DNA of 64,000 bases, from contig DHPF01000007.1 in the NCBI GenBank assembly GCA_002407855.1, forward strand, positions 186,001 through 250,000, written 5' to 3'. The notes below the pieces were generated by a model. The model was given only the letters and a program-made list of their open reading frames with translations, made no database searches and was not told the origin of the DNA. Origin of the DNA: Bacteroidales bacterium UBA5371 (GTDB lineage Bacteria > Bacteroidota > Bacteroidia > Bacteroidales > P3). Shown piece by piece: positions 9,056 to 18,042 of this stretch (position 1 is its first letter; each line of letters begins with the position of its first letter). The position numbers and the translations under genes were made by a program.

Positions 9056-9482
9056 ATGCCTATATATCAATAAATTGGAGGTGTGATAGATTTCTTTGTA
9101 TTATCCTACGAATTACAAGTAATAATATAGTGCAGAATTTGAATCCTAAACAACCAATGCATGTTTGTTTCAAGTAACAAGAAAAATAATAAGAATAAAA
9201 TTGAACCCATATAAAAGTAACGTAAAATAAGAAAAAAGATAGTTTTATTAGTCTAAATGCCTCCCGCTCAAAATTTAACACTAAGAGTATGGCTTTTGTA
9301 CCTAATGGCCGCAGGGTTGAAATTTATAACGAGTATTTTATTTATGATATTCTTTTTTTATAATTCAGCTTTTATATATCCATAAAGGATATTGTTAGGA
9401 AATCTTCTAAGAGAATTTGTTAAAATATTTGGGCTAAGAAATGTAAAAATAAAGAAAGTTAAAATTCAAAATATATTTTTAT

Positions 9483-9490
9483 TATCTTTG
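9483..9490 (+). promoter_or_regulatory. -7 promoter element for guaB operon
   Basis: TATCTTTG matches the Bacteroidota TAnnTTTG consensus and lies 23 bases upstream of the guaB ATG. Confidence 0.55.
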
Positions 9491-9513
9491 CAGATTATAT
9501 TATACAGAAAGTT

Positions 9514-10986
9514 ATGTATCCAAATTCAGAAAAATTCGTTGGACAAGGCTTGACTTACGATGATGTTTTGTTAGTCCCTGCTTATTCAGAAGTAATACCA
9601 AGGGAAGTAAAAGTTAATTCTTTCTTCTCCCGTAATATCCCTATTAATATCCCTATTGTTTCTGCTGCAATGGACACCGTTACTGAGGCCAAGCTTGCTA
9701 TTGCTATGGCTCAAGAGGGTGGGATTGGAGTTTTGCATAAGAATATGACCATTGAGAAACAAGCCTCCGAGGTCTTGAAAGTGAAACGTGCAGAAAATGG
9801 TATGATTATCAATCCTATTACTATGCAGATAAATTCCATTGTTAAGGACGCTTTAGATTTAATGCATGAGTATTCAATTGGAGGTATTCCCGTTGTGGAC
9901 AAATCTCAAAACAATAAGTTAGTTGGGATTGTTACTAATAGAGACTTGCGTTTTGAGAGAGATATTTATCGTCCTATTGTTGAAGTCATGACAAGTAATG
10001 TTATTACTGCCCCTGAAAATACCGATTTTGAACAAGCTGCTGATATTCTTCAACAACATAGAATTGAGAAGTTACCTGTTATTAATAAGAATGGAGAGTT
10101 AGTTGGTCTAATCACTTATAGAGATATTATTAAACTTAAAGAGCGTCCAAATGCTTGTAAAGATAAGATGGGACGTTTGAGAGTGGCAGCTGGCATAGGT
10201 ATTACTCCTAATATGTATGAACGGATTGATGCTGTGATTGCGGCTGGTGTTGATGCCATTGTGATTGATACTGCTCATGGTCATAGTAAAAATGTGATTG
10301 ATGTTGTAAGAAATGTAAGACAGAAGTATAATAATGTAGATATTGTTGTAGGGAATATTGCAACAGCTGAGGCTGCCTTAGAGCTTGCTAATGCTGGTGC
10401 TGATGCAGTAAAGGTAGGCATTGGGCCTGGTAGCATTTGTACAACAAGGATTATTGCAGGTATCGGTGTTCCTCAACTTAGTGCTGTTTACGATGTTGCA
10501 AAGGCATTAGAAGGTAGAAATATACCTATTATTGCTGATGGTGGCATTCGTTATTCGGGAGATATTGTTAAGGCTTTGGCCGGTGGTGCAAGTTCTATTA
10601 TGGCTGGTTCTTTGTTGGCTGGTGTTGAAGAAAGCCCTGGTGAAACAATTATTTTTGAAGGTAGAAAATACAAGTCATATAGGGGAATGGGGTCTTTGGA
10701 AGCTATGCAACAAGGTTCAAAGGATAGGTATTTCCAAGATATGGAAGATGATATTAGTAAATTAGTTCCAGAAGGTATAGTTGGAAGAGTGCCATATAAG
10801 GGAACTGTTTCAGAGGTTATTCATCAATTGACAGGTGGCTTGAAGGCAGGTATGGGCTATACAGGTAGTAAAAATATTTCAGAATTACAAAAGGCTAAGT
10901 TTATTAGAATTACAGCTGCCGGCTACGCTGAAAGTCATCCTCACGATATAACTATTACAAGAGAAGCTCCAAACTATTCACGTTAA
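9514..10986 (+). CDS. guaB: Inosine-5'-monophosphate dehydrogenase
   Basis: GuaB oxidises IMP to XMP with NAD, the committed step to GMP. The 490-residue protein has the (beta/alpha)8 barrel interrupted by two CBS domains (about 97-210). The catalytic loop GIGPGSICTT has its nucleophile at Cys309. The C-terminal flap and the end (SHPHDITIT) are typical. It is the first gene of a run continuing through two foldases and MoxR. Confidence 0.96.
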   Translation: MYPNSEKFVGQGLTYDDVLLVPAYSEVIPREVKVNSFFSRNIPINIPIVSAAMDTVTEAKLAIAMAQEGGIGVLHKNMTIEKQASEVLKVKRAENGMIINPITMQINSIVKDALDLMHEYSIGGIPVVDKSQNNKLVGIVTNRDLRFERDIYRPIVEVMTSNVITAPENTDFEQAADILQQHRIEKLPVINKNGELVGLITYRDIIKLKERPNACKDKMGRLRVAAGIGITPNMYERIDAVIAAGVDAIVIDTAHGHSKNVIDVVRNVRQKYNNVDIVVGNIATAEAALELANAGADAVKVGIGPGSICTTRIIAGIGVPQLSAVYDVAKALEGRNIPIIADGGIRYSGDIVKALAGGASSIMAGSLLAGVEESPGETIIFEGRKYKSYRGMGSLEAMQQGSKDRYFQDMEDDISKLVPEGIVGRVPYKGTVSEVIHQLTGGLKAGMGYTGSKNISELQKAKFIRITAAGYAESHPHDITITREAPNYSR

Positions 10987-11019
10987 TAATTAAATAAGCA
11001 CTAATATTAGGAATTAATA

Positions 11020-13053
11020 ATGAAAAGATTGATTAGAATGAAAAAATTAGTTAGTTTAGTATCATTAATATTATTTAGCAATATTGCTATGTTTAGCTTT
11101 GCACAATCGGATAATGATATTGTTCTGGAAGTTGCAAATGAAAAAATAACTAAAAAGGAGTTTATTGATATGTATCAAAGAAACAATACAAATCCTCAGA
11201 AGAAGATTATTAAGAAAGACCTTCAAGATTATTTGGAGCTTTTTATTAATTATAAATTAAAGATTGCTGAGGCTAAACATTTGGGACTTGATACCATGCC
11301 AGCATATATTGAGGAAGTGAATTCATATAGGAAACAACTTGTTGAGCCATATCTAAACGATAAGACCGTTACCGAAGATTTAATAAATGAGGCTTACCAG
11401 CGTTCAAAAGAAATTATTAGGGCTTCACATATTTTAATAAGTATTCCAACTAATGCTACTCCAAATGATACCTTAGAGGCATATAATAAGGCTTTAAGTA
11501 TTAGGAATAGGATTTTAAAAGGAGAGGATTTTAGTAAATTAGCTATTTCATATTCTGACGATCCTTCTGCAAAAGACCAAGAAAGGAAAGATGGGCAAAA
11601 TGCAATTAAGGGGAATGGGGGAGACTTGGGATACTTTACTTCATTCAGTATGATATATCCTTTTGAAACCGCTTGTTATAATATGAAGGTTGGAGAGCTT
11701 TCAATGCCTGTTCGTTCCCAAAGAGGTTATCATATAATTAAGGTTTCTGACCGTAAACCTGCTCCATTTGCAACTTGTAGTTTGGCACATATTTGGGTTA
11801 ATTTCAATGAACATAATTCTGCTGAGGAATGCAAAAGATTGATTGACCAAGCTTATGAAATGTTAAAAAATAATGTTCGTTTTGATTCTGTTGCCTTAAA
11901 ATATTCTGACGACAAATACTCTGCTCAAAATCAAGGAATACTAACCTCTCAAAAGGTTGTAACAATGCCTTTGGAATACACTGATATGATAATGAAAACG
12001 CCTATTAATCAATTATCTGAACCTTTCTCTTCACGTTATGGCTGGCATATTATAAAACCTTTGTCATTGGTTCCAGTTGGTAGTTTGGAACAGCAAAGAC
12101 AATCAATTGAACAACGAATTGCAAGAGATGTTAGGAGTTATAGAACTATTGAAGAGTTTGTAAGAAAAAGTAAGATTGAATATGGTTTTAAAGAAGACTT
12201 ATCAAAGATTAATGTTGTTACCGATTTAGTTACGGACTCTGTTTTTGTTGGATCTTGGGAAGTGCCAAATAACTTTATTGGTAATGATATAATATTCTCA
12301 ATAGGCGATTATTCTTTCACTCAAAAAGACTTAGCAAAAGAAATAGAGAAAGCTCAACGCACTCAAACTCCTGAATATATTCCAACCTATGTAGATAATA
12401 TTTATAAAAGGACTGCTGATAGAAAAATTAAAGACTATGCCGATTCAAAACTTGAAAGCAAGCACCCTGATTTAAAGATTACTGTTGATGAGTTTAGAGA
12501 TGGAATTTTAATATTTTCTATTACTGATAGATTTGTTTGGAATAAATCTATTACTGACTCTATTGGAGCTGAAGAGTTTTATCAAAAGAACAAAAATAGA
12601 TACCAATGGAAAGAAAGAGCTGATGCAACTATATTTGGTTTCTATAAAGACTTAGATCTCAATAAGGCTAAAAAGGTTATTGAAAAAGGAATAAAAAAGA
12701 ATAAGTCTAACGATGAAATTATTATTAATTTAACTAAAAAGCTTAAGATCAAAGATGAGCCTTCAAAATATTTTGACTATAAATGGGGTAAATATGAAAA
12801 GGGAGATAATAAGGTGGTTGATAGTTCTGAGTGGAAGCATGGAATAAGTAATGTTATTGAAGATGGAAATAGAAAATGTTTTGTAGTTATTCATTCAATA
12901 ATTCCCCCAACTACTAAATTATTAAATGAGGCAAAAGGTATCGTTACTTCCGAGTATCAAGAGTATTTAGAAGCTCAATGGATAAAAAAATTAAGAGATA
13001 CCTATACTTACAAAGTGCATACTGACGTTTTTAATTCCATAACATCGTATTAA
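11020..13053 (+). CDS. Periplasmic peptidyl-prolyl isomerase, PpiC/parvulin type (two parvulin domains)
   Basis: This is a secreted foldase for outer-membrane proteins. A signal peptide ends near residue 29 (FSFAQ). An N-terminal chaperone segment is followed by parvulin domains at about 134-246 (with RASHILIS, GGDLGYF and GYHIIKVSD) and 257-350 (LAHIWV and GWHIIKPL). The 320-residue C-terminal part has no recognised domain but often accompanies this Bacteroidota family. A second ATG at 11038 is a possible alternative start, giving a more usual signal peptide. It lies between guaB and a SurA-like gene. Confidence 0.88.
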   Translation: MKRLIRMKKLVSLVSLILFSNIAMFSFAQSDNDIVLEVANEKITKKEFIDMYQRNNTNPQKKIIKKDLQDYLELFINYKLKIAEAKHLGLDTMPAYIEEVNSYRKQLVEPYLNDKTVTEDLINEAYQRSKEIIRASHILISIPTNATPNDTLEAYNKALSIRNRILKGEDFSKLAISYSDDPSAKDQERKDGQNAIKGNGGDLGYFTSFSMIYPFETACYNMKVGELSMPVRSQRGYHIIKVSDRKPAPFATCSLAHIWVNFNEHNSAEECKRLIDQAYEMLKNNVRFDSVALKYSDDKYSAQNQGILTSQKVVTMPLEYTDMIMKTPINQLSEPFSSRYGWHIIKPLSLVPVGSLEQQRQSIEQRIARDVRSYRTIEEFVRKSKIEYGFKEDLSKINVVTDLVTDSVFVGSWEVPNNFIGNDIIFSIGDYSFTQKDLAKEIEKAQRTQTPEYIPTYVDNIYKRTADRKIKDYADSKLESKHPDLKITVDEFRDGILIFSITDRFVWNKSITDSIGAEEFYQKNKNRYQWKERADATIFGFYKDLDLNKAKKVIEKGIKKNKSNDEIIINLTKKLKIKDEPSKYFDYKWGKYEKGDNKVVDSSEWKHGISNVIEDGNRKCFVVIHSIIPPTTKLLNEAKGIVTSEYQEYLEAQWIKKLRDTYTYKVHTDVFNSITSY

Positions 13054-13063
13054 AAATAATTAA

Positions 13064-14422
13064 ATGAAGAAAATAATTCTAATAAGTATAGTTTGTTTGC
13101 TCAATACTAATCTTTTTGCTCAAACAAATGTAATAGATAAGGTTATTGCTGTTGTTGGAAAGAATATGATTAAGCTCTCTGAACTTGAAGCAACATACTT
13201 AGAACAAAGACGAGCAACAGGCATAATTGATGACTCTTATACTCAAAAATGCGATATATTTGAAGGCTTGTTAATTAACAAACTTCTTTTGCATCAAGCA
13301 AATATTGATTCTACTATCGCATCAGATGAAGAGATAAATAGAATTTTAGATCAACGCATTGCTCAAATGATTACAGCTTATGGTTCACAAGACAATCTTG
13401 AAAAGCAGATGAATAAATCTATTGCAATCTTAAAGGAAGAGAATAAAGAATATATAAAAGAGTATATACTTATACAAAAGGCACAAAGTAAAATTGTTGA
13501 GAATGTTAAGATAACTCCACAAGAAGTAACGGAGTTTTACAATAGTATAGATAAAGATAGTCTTCCAACAGTTGAGCAAGAGTATGAGTTTATTCAGATA
13601 GTTAAGATACCTAAGATATCTTCAGAAGAGAAAGAAATTGTTAAAGATAGATTAAATGGTTATAGAGAAAGAATTCTGAATGGAGATAAGTTTTCTACCC
13701 TTGCAACTCTTTATTCAGAAGACCCTGCTTCTGCCAAAAAAGGAGGAGAATTAGGTTTCTTTTCAAGAGGGACAATGGTTTCAGAGTTTGAAAACATTGC
13801 ATTTACACTAAGAGAAGGTGAGATATCACCTGTTTTTGAAACAACATATGGTTTTCATATCATTCAACTAATAGCACGAAGAGGCGAACAAATTAATTGT
13901 AGGCATATACTTCTTCAAGCCAAAGTATCTCCTTCAGAATTATTAAAAAGTAAAGCTCTATTAGATAGTATTCATAATTTAATCAAAGAAAACAAAATCA
14001 GTTTTGAAGATGCTGTTAAGCAATTCTCTGACGATGCTTCAAAACTTACAGGAGGAACAATAATTATGACTACACCTTCTGGCGAAACAACAGCTCGTTT
14101 CCCTCAAGAATATACTAATCAATTGATGCGAAATGTTGAATCGGTTGATTTTAATAAGTATGAACAAGGGGATATAATCCCTCCTATACTTTTCCAAGCA
14201 GAACAAACAAATGCTTATCGCTTAATGAAGATGAAAACAAAAATACCTGCTCACAAGGTTAATTTGACTGATGATTACGATAAGATATATAACACTGCAC
14301 TTGGTAACGCCAAGACCGATGCTATATTTGATTGGGCAGACAAAAGAGTTCAAAGAACATATATTAAGATTGACGATGAATTTAAAGATTGTGATTATAA
14401 AATTGATTGGATAAAAAAATAA
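13064..14422 (+). CDS. SurA-like periplasmic chaperone/peptidyl-prolyl isomerase
   Basis: The architecture resembles SurA: signal peptide 1-20 (ending FAQ), an N-terminal SurA_N helical domain opening with IDKVIAVVGKNMIKLSELE, and then two rotamase segments at about 175-270 (GGELGFFSRGTMVSEFE, GFHIIQLI) and 278-370 (CRHILLQ, GGTIIMT). It likely guides unfolded beta-barrel proteins across the periplasm. It follows the preceding isomerase by 10 bases and precedes moxR by 9, so these genes form one operon. Confidence 0.88.
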   Translation: MKKIILISIVCLLNTNLFAQTNVIDKVIAVVGKNMIKLSELEATYLEQRRATGIIDDSYTQKCDIFEGLLINKLLLHQANIDSTIASDEEINRILDQRIAQMITAYGSQDNLEKQMNKSIAILKEENKEYIKEYILIQKAQSKIVENVKITPQEVTEFYNSIDKDSLPTVEQEYEFIQIVKIPKISSEEKEIVKDRLNGYRERILNGDKFSTLATLYSEDPASAKKGGELGFFSRGTMVSEFENIAFTLREGEISPVFETTYGFHIIQLIARRGEQINCRHILLQAKVSPSELLKSKALLDSIHNLIKENKISFEDAVKQFSDDASKLTGGTIIMTTPSGETTARFPQEYTNQLMRNVESVDFNKYEQGDIIPPILFQAEQTNAYRLMKMKTKIPAHKVNLTDDYDKIYNTALGNAKTDAIFDWADKRVQRTYIKIDDEFKDCDYKIDWIKK

Positions 14423-14431
14423 GATTAATTT

Positions 14432-15418
14432 ATGGAAGGCTCTACTATTAATAATAATTCTTCAGATGTTGAGAAGCTAAACCAACTTGTTGAAAAAACT
14501 CAGTTACTTAAAAAAGAAATAGCAAAAGTAATTATTGGACAAGAAGAGATTGTTGAACAAGTTCTTATTTCAATCTTTTCAAGAGGGCACTCTCTTCTGG
14601 TGGGAGTTCCTGGACTTGCAAAGACCCTACTTGTAAACACCATTTCTGCTGCCTTAGGTCTTAATTATAATAGAATACAATTTACTCCTGACCTTATGCC
14701 TTCTGATATTGTAGGCAGTGAAGTGTTGGACGAGAATAGGAAGTTTAAATTTATCCAAGGTCCTATATTTGCAAATATTATTTTAGCTGATGAGATTAAT
14801 CGTACTCCACCAAAAACACAAGCAGCTCTTTTAGAAGCAATGCAAGAACATTCGGTAACAATTTCGGGTAACACTTATAAATTAGATCAGCCATTCTTTG
14901 TTCTTGCAACACAAAACCCTATTGAACAAGAAGGAACTTATCCATTGCCAGAGGCACAACTTGATAGATTTATGTTTATGCTTTGGTTAAATTATCCAAG
15001 TTTTGACGAGGAAATAAACATACTAAAAAGCACAACAACAGGAAAAACAATTCAAGTAAATAAAGTGTTTTCTGCACAAGATATTCTTGAAATGCAGGAT
15101 TTGATTAGAAGAATTCCTGTTGCTGATAATGTGTATGAATATGCCGTTAGCTTAGTTGAAAAGACAAGGGTTGGAACAAAAACCGCTCACAAAATGGCAC
15201 AAGAGTATTTATCGTGGGGAGCAGGACCAAGAGCTTCTCAGTACTTAATTATTGGAGCAAAATGCTATGCAGCACTTAAAGGAAAGTATTCTCCTGATAT
15301 TGAAGACATAAAAGCCGTTGCGGTTTCTGTTCTTCGTCATCGTATTGTTCAGAACTACTCTGCACAAGCACAAGGCTATACAACAGAAAAAATTATTCTT
15401 GATCTAATAAATACATAA
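14432..15418 (+). CDS. MoxR-family AAA+ ATPase
   Basis: MoxR ATPases are cytoplasmic chaperones that usually act with VWA-domain partners. Visible motifs are the Walker A GVPGLAKTLL, Walker B ILADEINR, the sensor ATQNPIEQEGTYPLPEAQLDRF region (longest conserved block), and the C-terminal lid domain. The 328-residue length is typical. The usual neighbours (DUF58 and VWA proteins) do not follow; instead a secreted protein lies 5 bases downstream. This gene order after the two isomerases is, to my knowledge, common in Bacteroidota. Confidence 0.9.
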   Translation: MEGSTINNNSSDVEKLNQLVEKTQLLKKEIAKVIIGQEEIVEQVLISIFSRGHSLLVGVPGLAKTLLVNTISAALGLNYNRIQFTPDLMPSDIVGSEVLDENRKFKFIQGPIFANIILADEINRTPPKTQAALLEAMQEHSVTISGNTYKLDQPFFVLATQNPIEQEGTYPLPEAQLDRFMFMLWLNYPSFDEEINILKSTTTGKTIQVNKVFSAQDILEMQDLIRRIPVADNVYEYAVSLVEKTRVGTKTAHKMAQEYLSWGAGPRASQYLIIGAKCYAALKGKYSPDIEDIKAVAVSVLRHRIVQNYSAQAQGYTTEKIILDLINT

Positions 15419-15423
15419 GCCAA

Positions 15424-16719
15424 ATGAAAAAAGTATTATTATTCTATTTATTCTTAATGTTATTTGCAGGTATTGCTTTTTCACAACCAACACCTGCAAG
15501 TTCTAACGTAAAACCCACAACAAACAAGTCGCAACAATCAAATTGTAATCAAATAATTTTTCAAAAGGTTCAAAGAACATCAGTCAAAAGAGGCGAAAAG
15601 GTGTTTCCTGAGAAATTTGAAGCATTTGTTTGTTTCAGTAAAGGACAATCTACTTACACAGAAGAATCCTTAGACATATTAGATAGCGTGTATAAGATTG
15701 CCTTTGACAAGGAAAATAATAAATTCTATAAGATTACAATAATAGGATACGACGATGCCGAAGACTTGAAAGAATCAAATACAAATTTAGCAAGGGAGAG
15801 GGCAGTTACTATATTTAATTATTTTGCTGGCAGAGAGGGAACAGAATATATAATTCGCCGTACTCCAAGCAAATCTTTTCATTCTTGTGATGGAGAAACA
15901 GAATACATTATTAAATATAAGATGCCTTTTGACTTTAAATGGGAAAACCTCAACCAGAAACCTCAATCTGAAAGGAGTATATATGGAGTTGATTTGACAA
16001 GCAAAGCTTATATACTTATTGAAAATAATCCAGAAGAATGCTTAGGTAAATTTAACGACTATTACTATCCTTCACAAGATACAACCTTAGTATCAAAAAG
16101 TCTTTCGATGCTAAAAATGCCAAAGGGAGCATTGGAAAGCCTTACTCATACAAAAGAAGAACTGAACGATGTTATGACCCTACAATTTGAAGAGAAGTTA
16201 TCGTTTGAAGAAGTTACAAAAAACTATAATCTTGTGCCTCATAGAAGACAATATATAATTAGCTCAGGCTATTTTGTTGTAAAGTCTAATCACCAACCTT
16301 CTTATGAAACCTGCAAGCTCAAAGACAAATTCTCTCAAAACATAACCATAAGACTTCCTCTTGAAGAACAACAAATACAAGCAAGACTTAGATTTTATGC
16401 TCGCACATATAATCCTAACGGCACTTGGGACTATAAAGCAGTTACCACAACCAAAGAAAGAGATAGAGAAACAAAGATGGAAGCAATCACCGGTAGCTTT
16501 TCAGCATTCCAATTAGATACAATATATGTTGGGAAAAAGATTGACGAGAAAGAGATGAGAGATTATTTCTACCCTGCAAAAGAAGGAGAACCAGGGGCAT
16601 TTCAAGCAATGGGTGGTTGGTTAAAACCATATAAACTTGACAAAAGAGGCTCAATTGTTATGAAGAAACAAATGCAATTAATCCTTCGCCGACCAGTTGG
16701 AGATGCTATAACGGAATAG
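15424..16719 (+). CDS. Secreted protein with possible OmpA-like segment, unknown function
   Basis: I do not recognise this 431-residue protein fully. Residues 1-21 form a signal peptide ending FSQ. Residues 65-140 resemble an OmpA-C fold: FSKGQSTYTEESLDILDSV, then a KITIIGYDDAED strand and NTNLARERAVTIFNYF, as in peptidoglycan-binding domains. The rest (about 180-430) is predicted mixed alpha/beta with no motif I know. It is the last gene of the guaB operon and ends shortly before a strong terminator. Confidence 0.6.
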   Translation: MKKVLLFYLFLMLFAGIAFSQPTPASSNVKPTTNKSQQSNCNQIIFQKVQRTSVKRGEKVFPEKFEAFVCFSKGQSTYTEESLDILDSVYKIAFDKENNKFYKITIIGYDDAEDLKESNTNLARERAVTIFNYFAGREGTEYIIRRTPSKSFHSCDGETEYIIKYKMPFDFKWENLNQKPQSERSIYGVDLTSKAYILIENNPEECLGKFNDYYYPSQDTTLVSKSLSMLKMPKGALESLTHTKEELNDVMTLQFEEKLSFEEVTKNYNLVPHRRQYIISSGYFVVKSNHQPSYETCKLKDKFSQNITIRLPLEEQQIQARLRFYARTYNPNGTWDYKAVTTTKERDRETKMEAITGSFSAFQLDTIYVGKKIDEKEMRDYFYPAKEGEPGAFQAMGGWLKPYKLDKRGSIVMKKQMQLILRRPVGDAITE

Positions 16720-16741
16720 AAACTACTCGAATAAAAATAAT

Positions 16742-16780
16742 AAAAGAGGCTGTCTCGGGAATTGAGACAGCCTCTTTTTT
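16742..16780 (+). terminator. Rho-independent terminator of the guaB-moxR operon
   Basis: A perfect 15-base-pair stem (16742-16756 with 16764-16778) with a 7-base loop is followed by a T run. It is the most GC-rich hairpin in the window, and A residues on the other side could also let it serve the convergent glutathione peroxidase gene. Confidence 0.9.
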
Positions 16781-16806
16781 ATTGAAAAATTAGTATTAAC
16801 TATTGT

Positions 16807-17352
16807 TTATAACATTGCTTCAATGTCGGTTTCTAATTCCGATGGAGTAACAGAAGATTCAAATCTCTTAATTGTTTTACCATCTTTTGAAACTAAAAAC
16901 TTAGTAAAATTCCATTTTATTTCATTTCCATCCAAAAATGAAGGCGAATGTTCTTGTAATATTCCTGTGAGTTTGTCTCCTATTTCCTTATTTGGAAAAC
17001 CTTTAAAAGGAGCTTCTTGCTTTAAATACTTGTATAACTCAGGAGCATTCTCTCCATTTACATCAATTTTTGAAAACATCTTAAAGCTAACTCCATAGTT
17101 AAGATTGCAAAACTCTGATATTTCCCCATCAAGAGCAGGTTCTTGTGCAAGGAATTGATTGCAAGGAAAGCCTAAAACAACTAAACCTTTGCTTGCATAT
17201 TTCTTATTCAAAGCCTCCAAGCCTTCGTATTGACCAGTGAAACCACATTTGCTTGCAGTATTAACTATTAAAAGTACTTTATCGTTATAGTCAGCAAAGT
17301 CTATCATCTGACCATTAATTGCTTTGAGCTTAAATTCGTGTATCTTACTCAT
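16807..17352 (-). CDS. Glutathione peroxidase family thiol peroxidase
   Basis: This is a non-selenium peroxidase that reduces hydroperoxides, in bacteria usually with thioredoxin (BtuE type). The peroxidatic Cys36 lies in NTASKCGFTGQY, the second conserved block is GFPCNQF at 61-67, and the WNFTKF motif lies near residue 147-152. The protein is 181 residues long, has no signal peptide and should be cytoplasmic. It stands alone between the terminator and a 345-base intergenic region. Confidence 0.92.
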   Translation of the reverse strand: MSKIHEFKLKAINGQMIDFADYNDKVLLIVNTASKCGFTGQYEGLEALNKKYASKGLVVLGFPCNQFLAQEPALDGEISEFCNLNYGVSFKMFSKIDVNGENAPELYKYLKQEAPFKGFPNKEIGDKLTGILQEHSPSFLDGNEIKWNFTKFLVSKDGKTIKRFESSVTPSELETDIEAML

Positions 17353-17697
17353 AATATTTTTTGTTTTTATTAGTGTTTGAATTTTATTTTTGATTTACTA
17401 TACATAATAAACATTTTATTTCATTTTTTATTGTCTTATGGAAATAAAATAGTATGAATAAAATTATAAAATCAATTTTTTGGAATTGGTATTTTATAAT
17501 GGATAAAAAAGGATATTTCTTTAAGGCAAAAAATATAAGGATTTTAGGTTATGGTTTTAGGAGTAAAATATAATTATATAGAAAAATAAGATTTGATTAT
17601 AATTTACTGAAACTTGATTCTAATTAATTATCTCTTGATTCTAATTTATTGAAACTTGATTCTAATTTATTGAAACTTGATTTGAAAAAATTTTTAC
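17353..17697. other. Intergenic region between sui1 and glutathione peroxidase genes
   Basis: This 345-base AT-rich gap carries repeat array B next to the sui1 stop codon and presumably the promoter of the peroxidase gene, which I could not place with confidence. I see no open frame worth calling. Confidence 0.4.
17590..17687 (-). repeat. 21-base intergenic repeat array B (5 units)
   Basis: Five TTGATT cores start at 17593, 17614, 17635, 17656 and 17677, an exact 21-base period. The full core is CTTGATTCTAA, separated by 10-base spacers such as TTTATTGAAA or TTAATTATCT. The array begins about 10 bases past the sui1 stop codon. Read on the minus strand the core is TTAGAATCAAG. Confidence 0.9.
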
Positions 17698-18042
17698 TTA
17701 GCCCCCTACTTTCTTCACTTTATAACCTTCTGCGATAAGTAAATTCATAACCTTTTCTCTGTGGTCGCCTTGAATTAAAATCTCACCATCTTTCACATTT
17801 CCTCCAACGCCACATTTTGTTTTAAGTTTCTTGCCTAATGCTTGAAGGTCTTCCTCTGTCCCTACAAAACCTGTTATTAAGGTTACTTGCTTGCCTGCTC
17901 TTTGCTTACGGTCAAGCTGCACTTTAAGGTTTTGTTGTTCAGAAGGAAGTGTTTGCTCTTCTAATGGCTCATTGGTTTCGTAATGGAATGAGGGGTTGGT
18001 TGAATAAACTATACCAATTCGGTTCTTTTCTTTCTTGGACAT
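17698..18042 (-). CDS. SUI1/YciH-family translation initiation factor
   Basis: This 114-residue protein has a C-terminal eIF1/SUI1 fold: KQVTLITGFVG at about 51-61, KTKCGVGGNVKDGEILIQGDH around 79-99, and a final helix. Bacterial YciH is thought to influence start-site selection or stress translation. The N-terminal MSKKEKNRIGIVYSTNP is characteristic of the Bacteroidota form, which supports the start at 18042 even though it lies 74 bases inside the upstream lipid kinase frame. Confidence 0.9.
   Translation of the reverse strand: MSKKEKNRIGIVYSTNPSFHYETNEPLEEQTLPSEQQNLKVQLDRKQRAGKQVTLITGFVGTEEDLQALGKKLKTKCGVGGNVKDGEILIQGDHREKVMNLLIAEGYKVKKVGG

Larger units (their letters stand above)
8827..9513. 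other. Long intergenic region upstream of guaB
   Basis: This 687-base gap holds no gene I can support. It contains repeat array A (9000-9055), a less AT-rich patch at about 9256-9320, and the guaB promoter at 9483-9490. A 73-codon open frame on the minus strand at 9060-9281 has no recognisable domain, and I do not call it a gene. Confidence 0.5.

Noticed and set aside
9060..9281. 73-codon minus-strand open frame upstream of guaB
   Set aside because: It has no recognisable domain, no promoter element and lies in a region of repeats and low complexity; AT-rich chance frame is more likely.
8827..9513. Purine riboswitch upstream of guaB
   Set aside because: I could not find the conserved three-way-junction bases of the purine riboswitch in the leader.
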